A stretch of 64,000 nt of DNA from UBA7672 sp965279205. GTDB taxonomy: Bacteria; Pseudomonadota; Alphaproteobacteria; Caulobacterales; Hyphomonadaceae. The notes beneath the pieces are model-generated. The model was not told where the DNA came from, did no database searches, and saw only the letters and a list, made by a program, of their open reading frames with translations. The stretch lies in NCBI GenBank assembly GCA_965279205.1, contig OZ257144.1, positions 1,798,001-1,862,000 on the forward strand, in the 5' to 3' direction. A program made the position numbers and the translations under genes. Below are positions 18,302 to 27,258 of the stretch, piece after piece (positions within the stretch are counted from its first letter, which is position 1; every line of letters begins with the position of its first letter).

Positions 18302-18662
18302 GTCGTATCCCCCGGACACCGCTACTCGTACGATAATCCTGTCGGTGGCCTCCGCCAACACGGGAGTAGCGGCTGATCCGCGGACTCTTCGTTGTGCGTT
18401 GTCGGCGAATAGCGGCCGCTCGCCGAGAGCAGGGCGAACGGCAGGTGTGCTTCATCCAGCGCAGCAACGCCGGGCTTGAAGCTTCGTCCTTTACCCCGCC
18501 TCTGATCGATCCTTGGTGTTGGGTGTGGCTGCCGTGGCCGCCGCAATATCAATATCTTTCGGTGGTGCTCGGGCCTGGGGACGGAGTCGAGTTGGAGGTT
18601 CAACGCCTTTTTAGAATGGATGCTCGCAGACGCGCCATTTGCTTATCGCTCGTCGCCAATCT
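18302..18662. other. Intergenic region (361 bp)
   Basis: It lies between the end of the DUF3604 gene and the start of the PhyH gene, both minus strand. I see no terminator hairpin with a T-run and no convincing gene; overlapping frames have low-complexity Arg/Pro/Ser composition. Confidence 0.4.
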
Positions 18663-21600
18663 TCAACCGGTGAAGACGGTGCACGACTTGGTCGGTACCG
18701 CTTTCGCCGCGACCGGCCCGACTGGAGCTCGATCGGGATCGCGAGAAACAGGCGGTGGCGGCTGGCGACCGACGCCTGTCTCGGTGGCCAATCTGCCTCG
18801 AGCTCCTCCGCTTGTCGTCTGACACGGATCGGGGACGTTGCGCTCACAGGTGTCGGGTACCGAGTTAGCGTCGCTATCCAGGAATGATCCGGGCCTTTGT
18901 CCCACGGCAGTTGTGCCGCCGCCTGCTGGCGAACGAGCGGTTGGGCATGTCACACGGTAACGAGTCCACACGGGATTGGTGTAGGCCAGCCGATCGCCAC
19001 ACTTGCTTCCACCAGTCAGCGGTGCGGGGCACAGGCGGCGCTGCTGTCCGCCAACAACGTCTGTGCGAGCATATCCATCGACTGCACTGATCGTCTTTGC
19101 GACAGCGCGAACATAAGAAAGCGCTTGGTCGCCGGCCACCAACCCAAATTGCTCCGGTCCAACATAGATGCGTGCGAGACCACGATATCCGGCCTCTATA
19201 GTCGCGACCTTGATCTGCAACACACCGGATGGGTCTCGCGCATACGTGTCGATCACATTCGATCCGGGTCCGCGATAACTAAAGGCGGACTCGGGCGCAT
19301 ATGTCGTCGTCTTGTTGCCAATATAGAGATCGACCTGCGTGACTGGGCCAAACTCCGGAGTCGAAATCCATTCGATCAAAAGCGGGATATGTTCGCCGGG
19401 AAAAAAGTCCGTTGTAGATCCCATCTGGAAATCGGTCGGGTCTATTGCTCCGTTCCGATTGCGATCGATCGCAAGGCGGAGCGCCGGCCCATCGGTAACG
19501 CTGAACTTGCCGGCCTTGAGAGCATCCAGCACCTGCGTATTGGTGTAACGCTTCGGGCCGTTTCCAGGATTTGTACGGTCTGTCGCAGCGCCGGCCGATA
19601 CTCCTGAACCGGCTGGCGTCAGATCCACCAGATTGCGAGGATTGCCGATAGCCGTGTCCGTTACGGGCTTGTCGCACCACCGCCCTGTCCCGCCGTCGCA
19701 GTATGGTCGTCCGTAGCGCCGGAAATTGAGGTCGCCATGACTATCCGATCCACCAGACATGAACCACTTGCGCGGCTCGCCTCGAGGCAGCCAGGCAAGG
19801 CTCGCGGTCTGCTGCGGGTCGAGCCCTTTGCGCAGGAAGCGATCCCAGGTGAACGCGCCGTGATAGAGCTGGCCCGCACGTCCGCTTCGACCGTCGAACT
19901 CGTTTTTCACCTCCTCTTTGTTGAGAAGCCAGCGCCACGGAAATACATCTTTCGCCCAGGGATAAAGGTAAGTGTAGTTCTTCGGCGTGAACAAGCCGGT
20001 GAGTTCCTCTCGGATTGCGTCACCATGATAAGAGGGCGTCGAAAGCACATCGTTCTCGTTCCAGAATTCCAGTCCGAGAATGGATGGCGATCGCCAAGCG
20101 CGAGTAAGCGCGATTGCCGAATATGGAGCCTCCGCCGGTGCGATATCATCGGCAATTGACCTTCCCGGGTGGAGACTAAGTAGCGGGTGCGCCAAAAACG
20201 CGTAACCATTGCGTTCAATTTCGCGCGTCACGACTTCCAGCGCCTTGCTTGCTCCACCGAATATGTTCGTGTCGCTGGCGATCCACCCTTGACCGTTAGG
20301 GAGCCCGCTGCTCGGGAAATACACCAGATGTTGCCGGCTTGGTCGGGGCTTTGCTTTCAATTCGTCATCCACGGCCGCGTTACCGAAGATCTTTCCGATA
20401 GTGCGCAGGACGCGGTTCTCGACGGCGTCGTTGACGACGCGAGGCACAGGGATTCCTTGCTGGTCAAGCACCCAATAGGAAATCCGATCACCTTCAATGT
20501 AGGGCAGGGAATACCGCTCGATGCAGGGCGGAAGCGGGAAGAGGGGGCTGGTGAAGGGTTTGGTCACGCAGTCGTTGACGTCGGCGTAGTGGTACAACTG
20601 TCCGTCGCCGTAGGTGATGGCGCCGGCGTTCCGTTCTGCGGCCGACATCTCCGGCACAGCGTCGAGTTCTTCACCCATGTAAATCTGGGGCAGGATATTC
20701 GCAGACTTGACGCGGGCCAGGCGGGACGCTTCCCGGCCGATCGCTTCATTTGCGCCGTCGGGTCCATACAAGATTGTCTTTGCAGCTGCGAAGCGTTGCG
20801 GATTGAGGTCGCGTGCTTCCTTGCACCCGGCGAGAAAAGACGGGATGGGAGAGTCCGCACAGACCTCTCCGGCAATTCCGCCGTCGATCTGCTGGCCATT
20901 GGAAGCGTGGTCGGTTGCAAAAACGAAGTCGAGTCCCATCGCGCCCATGGCGCGCACTACGTTCCGATAGGAATATCCGGTTTCACCCTCATTGTCGGTC
21001 ATCTGTGAATGGTAGTGTAGGTCGCCGTAAAGCCAGGCGTCTCCAAAACGTGGGAGCGGTCGCTCGCCCGCAACGACAATAAGCCTATTGGTCCAAGACC
21101 GTTCCGCGCGACTCGCTTGTGCTGGCGGCGTCCCGATAGGAGCGAGCGTTGTCACAACCGTCACTTGGAGTTGAAGGCGTAACCCGGGAGCCATCGGCCG
21201 CTTCGGCGTGAACCAAAACCCGGTATGCCATTCGTGCGAGTTGGAGATTTCGAGGAGCTCGGCGCAATCCTGGCCAGGCGAGGGCCGACAAAGTTCGTGC
21301 GGAGGCTCGCGAGTGATCGTAGAAACCCGCGACTTACGTTCTATCTCGGCCAACTGGGATGGCGCTATCACAGTTACGCCTTCAGCGCCGGCGGCGCCCA
21401 TTTCCGAGATCCGGATTTCCTTTAGTCGGCCGACGACGATCTGCTCGAAGGCTTTGCTGCCAAGCCATCCCCGAGCCTGCTCAAATACGGCGTCCTGAAA
21501 GGTCACACTGATCGGAATTGGGCCGTAACTGTTTCGACCATCAGAGAGCACGACTGGTTCGATCCGCCACGGCGCGTCGATCGCAAATTCGAGGCCGATT

Positions 21601-21686
21601 TGTCCGCCAATCGCTTGGGCCGGCGTCGCCGAAGCCAAAGCCAATGCAACTATCGAAAGCACTGAAACGGTACGTTTGTTGGCCAT
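18663..21686 (-). CDS. Large secreted PHP-fold protein (DUF3604-like)
   Basis: 1007 residues from ATG 21686, which opens a clean signal peptide (MANKRTVSVLSIVALALASA, cleavage near AQA); an in-frame upstream start would bury it. Around 220-265 are GDLHYHSQMTDNEGETGYSY and DFVFATDHASN, the metal-binding HxH and DH motifs of PHP-type phosphoesterases as seen in DUF3604. A conserved DUF3604-like core runs on to about 830 (YGRPYCDGGTGRWC, SVTDGPALRLAI). The C-terminus carries a short acidic DSDANSVPDTCE element resembling thrombospondin-type calcium loops, then a low-complexity Arg/Pro tail. It is probably an exported metal-dependent hydrolase; the substrate is unknown. Confidence 0.82.
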   Translation of the reverse strand: MANKRTVSVLSIVALALASATPAQAIGGQIGLEFAIDAPWRIEPVVLSDGRNSYGPIPISVTFQDAVFEQARGWLGSKAFEQIVVGRLKEIRISEMGAAGAEGVTVIAPSQLAEIERKSRVSTITREPPHELCRPSPGQDCAELLEISNSHEWHTGFWFTPKRPMAPGLRLQLQVTVVTTLAPIGTPPAQASRAERSWTNRLIVVAGERPLPRFGDAWLYGDLHYHSQMTDNEGETGYSYRNVVRAMGAMGLDFVFATDHASNGQQIDGGIAGEVCADSPIPSFLAGCKEARDLNPQRFAAAKTILYGPDGANEAIGREASRLARVKSANILPQIYMGEELDAVPEMSAAERNAGAITYGDGQLYHYADVNDCVTKPFTSPLFPLPPCIERYSLPYIEGDRISYWVLDQQGIPVPRVVNDAVENRVLRTIGKIFGNAAVDDELKAKPRPSRQHLVYFPSSGLPNGQGWIASDTNIFGGASKALEVVTREIERNGYAFLAHPLLSLHPGRSIADDIAPAEAPYSAIALTRAWRSPSILGLEFWNENDVLSTPSYHGDAIREELTGLFTPKNYTYLYPWAKDVFPWRWLLNKEEVKNEFDGRSGRAGQLYHGAFTWDRFLRKGLDPQQTASLAWLPRGEPRKWFMSGGSDSHGDLNFRRYGRPYCDGGTGRWCDKPVTDTAIGNPRNLVDLTPAGSGVSAGAATDRTNPGNGPKRYTNTQVLDALKAGKFSVTDGPALRLAIDRNRNGAIDPTDFQMGSTTDFFPGEHIPLLIEWISTPEFGPVTQVDLYIGNKTTTYAPESAFSYRGPGSNVIDTYARDPSGVLQIKVATIEAGYRGLARIYVGPEQFGLVAGDQALSYVRAVAKTISAVDGYARTDVVGGQQRRLCPAPLTGGSKCGDRLAYTNPVWTRYRVTCPTARSPAGGGTTAVGQRPGSFLDSDANSVPDTCERNVPDPCQTTSGGARGRLATETGVGRQPPPPVSRDPDRAPVGPVAAKAVPTKSCTVFTG

Positions 21687-22080
21687 CGGAGTTCGTCCCC
21701 ATCCCGAGCCACTAGCATCTACCGTCTCACGCTCCCTAACATACGTCAATTCGAGCAGGTGCTGCCCGCGTTCGCGCGACAGGCACGCGCGACACCTAGG
21801 CCAACCTGATGCCGCCGCCGATGAAGTAGGCCGGGTGCAGACCGCCCCGTGTGCGTCAGTCGAAGATCATCGCAACAATGATGGGGAGATCGGTGATCTG
21901 GGTTGATCCTGTCGGCGTCGCCGGGAGCCACCGTTCTAGGACACGACCACATCCAGGTCTTCGAACTCCGCCACGAATGCGCTGACAAGCGCTGCGGTTT
22001 CCATCGGACGCTCCCAGTCAGGTGCGTGGCCGACGCTGATCCAACCTAGTCCATCGTGCCGGCCCCTCTTTCGCCGCGTC
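21687..22080. other. Intergenic region (394 bp) with a gene remnant
   Basis: It separates the TIR-WD40 gene from the DUF3604 gene. The part nearest the TIR-WD40 gene holds an apparent alpha/beta-hydrolase C-terminus (listed separately). The rest shows nothing I can name. Confidence 0.4.
21936..22078 (-). pseudogene. Possible alpha/beta-hydrolase C-terminal remnant
   Basis: A minus-strand frame reading ISVGHAPDWERPMETAALVSAF ends in a stop at 21936. GH-x-P-x-x-ERP followed by an amphipathic helix is the usual last element of alpha/beta-hydrolases, where the His is catalytic. Only about 45 residues remain. The frame runs back into the end of the TIR-WD40 gene, so no complete gene exists. I infer that insertion of the accessory block truncated a hydrolase gene; a chance resemblance is possible. 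Confidence 0.35.
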
Positions 22081-25000
22081 TTAATGAGAAGCTTGAAGCA
22101 GCACAGAAGCGCCCACGACAAGGGCTATCAACAAGGCGACGGCCCAGGCGCGCACAAACAAGGACCAGGGCTTCTTCTCACGCGGTTGGCGAACACTGCC
22201 GTTTGCGACATTGATCTCCGCCGCTCGGGCGGTCCAGATTTGCCTCGCCGTATCGTGCGCTCTACGGCGATGCCGCGCCCATTGATCGAGTGACGCGATG
22301 GAGTCCCCGTCATCTCCGGCAGCCCAGCGAGAGGCGACATCGCGATCGACATCGCCGATGATGGTGCGTAGCAGCGCAAGCTCCTCATCGCTCAGCCGTC
22401 CCATGCCCTTAAGACGACCCTTGACGGCGGCCTGCACCAGGCTCGCTCCCGAAAGACCCGCGAGCCACGTCGCATCCCAGAAGCGGATCAATCCATCATC
22501 CGATGCTGTAGCCATCAGCGAACCGTCCGGACTCAAAGCGACATCCGACATCTGCGCCTGATAACGCTCGCATCGTGCAATTTCGACTTCGCTTTGCACG
22601 TCCCAGACGCGCGCGGCGCCGCCGGCAAGGGTGGCCAGAATGCGCTCGCCGTTCGATGAGAATATAGCGCTGGTGAATGGCGACGCATCATTGAATCGCG
22701 CAATTTCAGCGCCACTCGCGGCATTCCAGACACGGACCGTTTTGTCGCTCGACGCCGTGACGACACGATCGCCGGCATGGTTGTAGGCGGCGGTAGACAC
22801 CCAGTCATCGTGTCCCTTGAACTGGATGAGTTCTATTCCGCTCGCTCCATCCCAGATGCGCGCGCTGCCATCGCCCGACGAGGTGAGGATGCGCGAGCCG
22901 TCAGGACTGAAGCTCGCTCGCGACACAGCTTTCTCGTGCCCCTCCAAACGCAATAGACACCGACCGCTTGCCACATCCCAAACGAAAGCGCGCTGATCCG
23001 CGGACGCCGATACGAGCTGCACGTCGTTCGGGCTGAAGCTCGCCGCATAAACGGCGCCCTTGTGGCCGACGAAGCGGCTCACTTCCCTGCGTGTTGCGAT
23101 GTCCCAAATGCGCACTATGCCGTCGGTCGACGCGGTGACCAATCGGTCACCAGCGTCGTTGAAGAGGGCGTCCCAAACAATCCCGCCACCGACCTTGAGC
23201 GCGGCAAGTTCAGTGAAATCCGCCGTCGACCAAATCCTCGCGACGCCGTCATGCGCGCCTGCAGTAAACTGCGCGCCATCGCGGCTGAAGGCGGGCCCAT
23301 GCCAGGCACTTCCCTTCCGCTGTCCCAGCATTGCGAGTTCAGTTCCCGCGTCGGGGTCCCAGACGCGGGCCGTGTGATCGTCGGAGGCCGTCACGACGCG
23401 TGCGCCGTCCTGGCTTACTACAGCGCTTGAGAGCTGATCGTCGTGCCCTGCAAGACGCAGGATCTCCCTCCCGTCGCCCGCGTCCCACACGCGCGCCGTC
23501 GTGTCCGTCGATGCGCTGACCACGCGCGCGTCGTCCGGGAGAAACGCCACGCTCTCGACCCATCCAGTGTGTGCTGCAAAGCGCGTTAGTTCTGTCCCGG
23601 ACCGCACGTCCCATACACGGGCCGTGCGGTCCCTCGACCCGGTTGCAATTCGCCGGCCTGAGGCGTCAAACGCCACGCTGGACACCGGGCTCGTGTGACC
23701 GCGCAGCACAGCACGCTCCTGGCCACTAGCCGCGGCCCAAACCCGCGCGGTTTGGTCGGCAGACGCAGTGACCACTTGGCTGCTGTCGGCGCTGAACGCC
23801 GCGACCCAGACGCGACCGGTGTGGCCTTTCAACCGGCGGAGCAGGGTGCCTTTCACGCTCCAGATGCACGCACTCTCGTCATCCGAACAGGTTACGAGCT
23901 TTCGGCCGTCGGCGCTGAAGACGGCGTCAACGACAGCACCTGCGTGCCCTTTGAGGCGGGCGCGTTCGCTACCCCGCGCGACATTCCAAAGGCGAGCCGT
24001 GCAATCGGCTGAGGATGTCAACAGCAGCGTCCCGGTTGGGTCGAAGGTTACGCTCTTCACCATGTCTGCGTGACCGGAGAGCGCGAACAGCAGGGCGCCG
24101 TCGGCGCTACGCCAGATGCGCGCCTGTTTGTCTAGGCAGGCCGTCGCAACGAGACTTCCATCGGGGCTGAAGGCCACATCCGTCACCCCATCGTCGTGGT
24201 GCAGAACCGCAAGCGTTGCGCCCGTGTCGGTATCCCAGATGCGGGCGGTATTGTCGGCTGACGCCGTGACGATCCTCGCGCCGTCGGCACCGATCGCAAC
24301 GCGGCTCAAACTCTTACTATGACCGGCCAGTCGCGCTGTGCAGGCGCTGGCATGTGCACTGGCCGCTATGTGCGCGCGCCGCGCGGGCTCCGGGATGTCG
24401 GTGTCGCTCTCGCCGGCCAGCGCGAGGCGCAGCGCGGCGTCAAAGCGTTGCGCGTCGCGCGACTGTTGAGCCAGCGCTGCGACCCCGATTTGAGTCTGCC
24501 GATCGAGCTTCTGTTCACTGGATGTCTTCTCGCGGCGCTCGCGCTCGTCCCTGGCGATGCTCGCGGCGAGATAGTCAGTGAGCACGGCGGGAATTTCGGG
24601 CGCGTGCGCCGGCCGGGCAGTTGCCCATGCCTGGATCGCATCAATATGCGCGACCGGCAGCAGCTGGCCTTCGGCGCGCGCGGCTCGATCCCACTCCATG
24701 GCGCGACCGACCCATTTGGTGTGTTCGCGCACCCAAAACACGTCAGCAACTGAGAGCGCGGCTTCCAACTTCGCAAGCGACGCTTCAAATGCAGATGCGT
24801 CTGTCATCCCGGAGCGTTCATAGGCATCGAAGAACACGTAGTTGAGAGAGGCCAGGCCCTCGGGCGCGGCAACCTCGTCAGCGACGCGCCACATCAACGG
24901 CGTCAACGTCTTCTTCAATTCAAGCGAACGCTCGACCTCCCATACACAATGCTCAGAATGTAGAGAGTCCGGGGAGATGACATAGACCACCGCGTCCGCG

Positions 25001-25155
25001 GCGATGATCAGCGCCTCAAGACGGTCTCGCCACGGTTCGCCAGGTGCTATGTCTTCACGATCGAGATAAGCCGCGTAGCCGCGATCGATCAGCGCTGCGC
25101 GGAGCTGTTCGGCAAACCTGCCATCCTTGCGAGAGTAGGAAATGAAGACGCGCAT
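22081..25155 (-). CDS. TIR domain protein with ~15 WD40 repeats and a C-terminal membrane anchor
   Basis: 1024 residues. Residues 1-130 are a TIR domain (RVFISYSRKDGRFAEQLRAA, then VVYVISPDSLHSEHCVWEVE); Glu 73 in CxxE matches the catalytic position of TIR NADases. A helical linker (130-275) precedes about 15 WD40 repeats (275-935), each of the form GHxxxVxxxxFSxDGxxxxTASxDxTARVWD. That is enough for two seven-blade propellers. Residues about 998-1020 form one transmembrane helix just before the end, so the protein is probably tail-anchored with the TIR domain in the cytoplasm. TIR-WD40 proteins occur in bacterial signalling and conflict loci, with the propellers acting as sensors or scaffolds. 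It stands alone on its strand with no partner gene visible. Confidence 0.9.
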   Translation of the reverse strand: MRVFISYSRKDGRFAEQLRAALIDRGYAAYLDREDIAPGEPWRDRLEALIIAADAVVYVISPDSLHSEHCVWEVERSLELKKTLTPLMWRVADEVAAPEGLASLNYVFFDAYERSGMTDASAFEASLAKLEAALSVADVFWVREHTKWVGRAMEWDRAARAEGQLLPVAHIDAIQAWATARPAHAPEIPAVLTDYLAASIARDERERREKTSSEQKLDRQTQIGVAALAQQSRDAQRFDAALRLALAGESDTDIPEPARRAHIAASAHASACTARLAGHSKSLSRVAIGADGARIVTASADNTARIWDTDTGATLAVLHHDDGVTDVAFSPDGSLVATACLDKQARIWRSADGALLFALSGHADMVKSVTFDPTGTLLLTSSADCTARLWNVARGSERARLKGHAGAVVDAVFSADGRKLVTCSDDESACIWSVKGTLLRRLKGHTGRVWVAAFSADSSQVVTASADQTARVWAAASGQERAVLRGHTSPVSSVAFDASGRRIATGSRDRTARVWDVRSGTELTRFAAHTGWVESVAFLPDDARVVSASTDTTARVWDAGDGREILRLAGHDDQLSSAVVSQDGARVVTASDDHTARVWDPDAGTELAMLGQRKGSAWHGPAFSRDGAQFTAGAHDGVARIWSTADFTELAALKVGGGIVWDALFNDAGDRLVTASTDGIVRIWDIATRREVSRFVGHKGAVYAASFSPNDVQLVSASADQRAFVWDVASGRCLLRLEGHEKAVSRASFSPDGSRILTSSGDGSARIWDGASGIELIQFKGHDDWVSTAAYNHAGDRVVTASSDKTVRVWNAASGAEIARFNDASPFTSAIFSSNGERILATLAGGAARVWDVQSEVEIARCERYQAQMSDVALSPDGSLMATASDDGLIRFWDATWLAGLSGASLVQAAVKGRLKGMGRLSDEELALLRTIIGDVDRDVASRWAAGDDGDSIASLDQWARHRRRAHDTARQIWTARAAEINVANGSVRQPREKKPWSLFVRAWAVALLIALVVGASVLLQASH

Positions 25156-25292
25156 CTTGAACGGGAGTGACAGGTTAAGCGGAAATAGCCGTCAAGCGGA
25201 TTCTGACATGCGGACGAGCTAACCGACCGCCGGGGCCTAGATAGAGTCCAGCGCCATAATAGATGCACTTCGCCGACGCGCGCTCCGATGGT

Positions 25293-25646
25293 CTATCCGT
25301 GATCGGAGGCAACGTGCCGTGCGAGAATTCGGCCGCCCTCAAGACCGAGCAAATAGTTCAAAGCGTGCCGGTCGCCGGCAAGCGCCCGAGATTTGGCGCG
25401 CATCAGCAGGATGTCGATAAGCAGCATTGTTTCCCGCTGATTTCCGACCACCACTGTCGTCGGAGTGAGAAGCGTCCTCCTTAGAACAGTGTTCTTCCGG
25501 GGCCGACCCTTCGGGTTCGCGACTTGGCCTGGCTTAAACCGGGAATGGAGGGGCGGACGCCCATACCCGACGCGGTACTCCGCGGCCGGCCCTGTTGCTG
25601 GGGGCGGACCGTGCCGAGCATCCGAATCGTCGGTGTTGTTCGACAT
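25293..25646 (-). CDS. DUF5681 domain protein
   Basis: 117 residues. The N-terminal half carries the DUF5681 signature VGYGRPPLHSRFKPGQVANPKGRPRKN (GxPP...FKPGQxxNPxGRP), followed by a helical region. I know this family as small proteins of unknown role often found near phage or other mobile genes in Alphaproteobacteria. Its position at the edge of the accessory block fits that. Function is unknown. Confidence 0.8.
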   Translation of the reverse strand: MSNNTDDSDARHGPPPATGPAAEYRVGYGRPPLHSRFKPGQVANPKGRPRKNTVLRRTLLTPTTVVVGNQRETMLLIDILLMRAKSRALAGDRHALNYLLGLEGGRILARHVASDHG

Positions 25647-26055
25647 GGTGCTCCTTCGCTCAAGTGAGCGGCGCTGGACCAGTCGAAAATGCCAAGGTCA
25701 CGGATTTTCGCCAGACGAACAGAGAGTTCGCACTTGTTGGCCGATTATTTCCCGGTTCCGATTCTCATGATTTTCGGGTTCCTGTCGGCATCTTGCCGGC
25801 CTTTGCCGGGGTAATCCAAGATTGCTCGGTCGAAGTGCGGCGAATTCCCAGTATTTTTCCCAGTTAGCGGGAATGCGATGGTGAGAGCGGTGGTCGCCGG
25901 ACTGCGCACGCCACCACCGTCCCGCCACTTCGGGTGGTTCGTTTTCGCGACCTGTCACCGTATCGTAGCAGAGCGGCATTGATCGCCCGGCTTGCCATTC
26001 AGGGCCGTTCCGGTCATCGTGGCGCATCGAGAGAATGGGCCGCGAGGGGAAAATC
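25647..26055. other. Intergenic region (409 bp), no clear gene
   Basis: It lies between the divergent DUF5681 gene and the first TerB-like gene. TTCCC at 25844-25848 and GGGAA at 25869-25873 can pair around a T-rich loop. A minus-strand open frame (25698-26084) has the low-information Arg/Glu/Asn composition of spurious frames, overlaps the TerB start, and is not called. Confidence 0.4.
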
Positions 26056-26562
26056 ATGCCGAGCGAAGTCAGCCCAGTCATCAATATCTTTCAGGCGCCG
26101 CCGGAGCGGCCGTCCTCCAGCCTCAATCTGGAAAAGCTAGCTGCGGAGTTCGGTCAGAACCGGAATACGGACTGGACCGTAGGTGAATCTTACCTCTGTC
26201 TTCTTCTCTGTGCGGTCTCCGTCGATGGCGTATTCGCCCGAGAGGAACAGGAAGAAGTCAAAGCGCTTCTGCTCCGCTCACGTACGCTGAAGACACTGAA
26301 GCAGAACCAGCTCGCGCAGGCCAACGCGATCATCCAGAAGCGACTCGCAGAGCGCAAGAACGGTCTCGAGGAGGCGTGCAAGGCGCTGCCGTCTGACATG
26401 CGGCTCTGCGTCTTCGCGCACTGCGTCGACATCATTCTGTCAGATGGCAATCTGGCGCCTGTCGAAGCGGATTACCTGAATCGCATCACCAAGATGATGG
26501 ACCTCCCCCCAGAGGACGCGAAGCGGGTGATGGAGATCCTGCTGATCAAGAACCGGTTCTGA
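26056..26562 (+). CDS. TerB-like domain protein, paralogue 1
   Basis: 168 residues from ATG 26056, with GAGGGG upstream. The all-helical TerB/DjlA-like fold is indicated by two acidic motifs, DGVFAREEQEE and DGNLAPVEADYL, which correspond to the duplicated DGxxxxxE metal-binding elements of TerB. It ends KRVMEILLIKNRF, a tail shared by the two paralogues near 32 kb, as are LxxLxxxFxxxRNxDW near the start and LPxDMRLxVFAHCVDI. TerB itself belongs to tellurite/stress gene sets, but TerB-like domains also occur in conflict-type loci. No terC, terD or terZ gene is present. The three copies plus intervening envelope genes suggest one system. Confidence 0.8.
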   Translation: MPSEVSPVINIFQAPPERPSSSLNLEKLAAEFGQNRNTDWTVGESYLCLLLCAVSVDGVFAREEQEEVKALLLRSRTLKTLKQNQLAQANAIIQKRLAERKNGLEEACKALPSDMRLCVFAHCVDIILSDGNLAPVEADYLNRITKMMDLPPEDAKRVMEILLIKNRF

Positions 26563-26832
26563 CAACGGCGCGGCCGGATGGCCGCTGGTCTTCGAGTGAA
26601 GCCGGGACTGGTCAGTTAACCTGTGTCAGATCGGTCACCTTGTTGTCCGGTTGCCGCCGTCTGCTGACAGGGGATTGCGAATGGCGTTCCGCCTCATTTT
26701 TGGCCGGAGAGATGCCTTTCTGGGCACGCTCTGACCTACTCATTTGTGACGGGGGAGTGCGTTGGCCTCCGCAGCTGCGCCATGTGGCGCCGATCGCCTT
26801 CCTGGTGTACGGTTGCGTCGTGGGGACTCAAC

Positions 26833-27243
26833 ATGAGCACGACCCAAATCGAGCAGGCTGACATTGATGCGCTGGCTGCAATTCTCGAGTCCGAGAAACA
26901 GCACCACTGCCGCACCCGCGGCCTTTGTTTTGGTCTCTTCCTCTTCTCGCTTGTCATGCTGATCATCGCTATCGGGACGATCTCGGTTCTGTTTCTATCG
27001 GGTCGCATCAGCCAGGAATGGTTGGGCGCGATACAGCTGCTGACGCCCATGTCGGCGGCCGTGATTGGTTTCTTTGGCAGCTGGTGGGCCTGTCAGAACT
27101 GTATCAATTCGATCGAGCGCACACTTTTCGCCGCGCGTGCCGGGCGTCTCAAGCTCTTCGCCAGCTTCCTTGGCAATCTGCAGTGCGCTGACAAGAAGAA
27201 GCGTCGGCTGTGGACGGAGATGGCCACGTCGCTGATCAGCTAG
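26833..27243 (+). CDS. Small two-helix membrane protein of unknown function
   Basis: 136 residues from ATG 26833. A short acidic N-terminal helix (about 1-25) is followed by two transmembrane helices (about 32-56, and 66-90 with PMSAAVIGFFGSWWACQNC) and a basic C-terminal helix (LFAARAGRLKLFASFLGN...KKKRR). The positive-inside rule places the tail in the cytoplasm. I recognise no family. It sits 270 bp after paralogue 1 of the TerB-like set and 15 bp before the next gene, so it is probably co-transcribed with the latter. Confidence 0.72.
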   Translation: MSTTQIEQADIDALAAILESEKQHHCRTRGLCFGLFLFSLVMLIIAIGTISVLFLSGRISQEWLGAIQLLTPMSAAVIGFFGSWWACQNCINSIERTLFAARAGRLKLFASFLGNLQCADKKKRRLWTEMATSLIS

Positions 27244-27258
27244 CGAAGGAGTCGGGGA

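Noticed and set aside
25698..26084. Minus-strand open frame of 128 codons upstream of the first TerB-like gene
   Set aside because: It overlaps the start of a convincing gene on the other strand, and its composition is low-information; no family resemblance.
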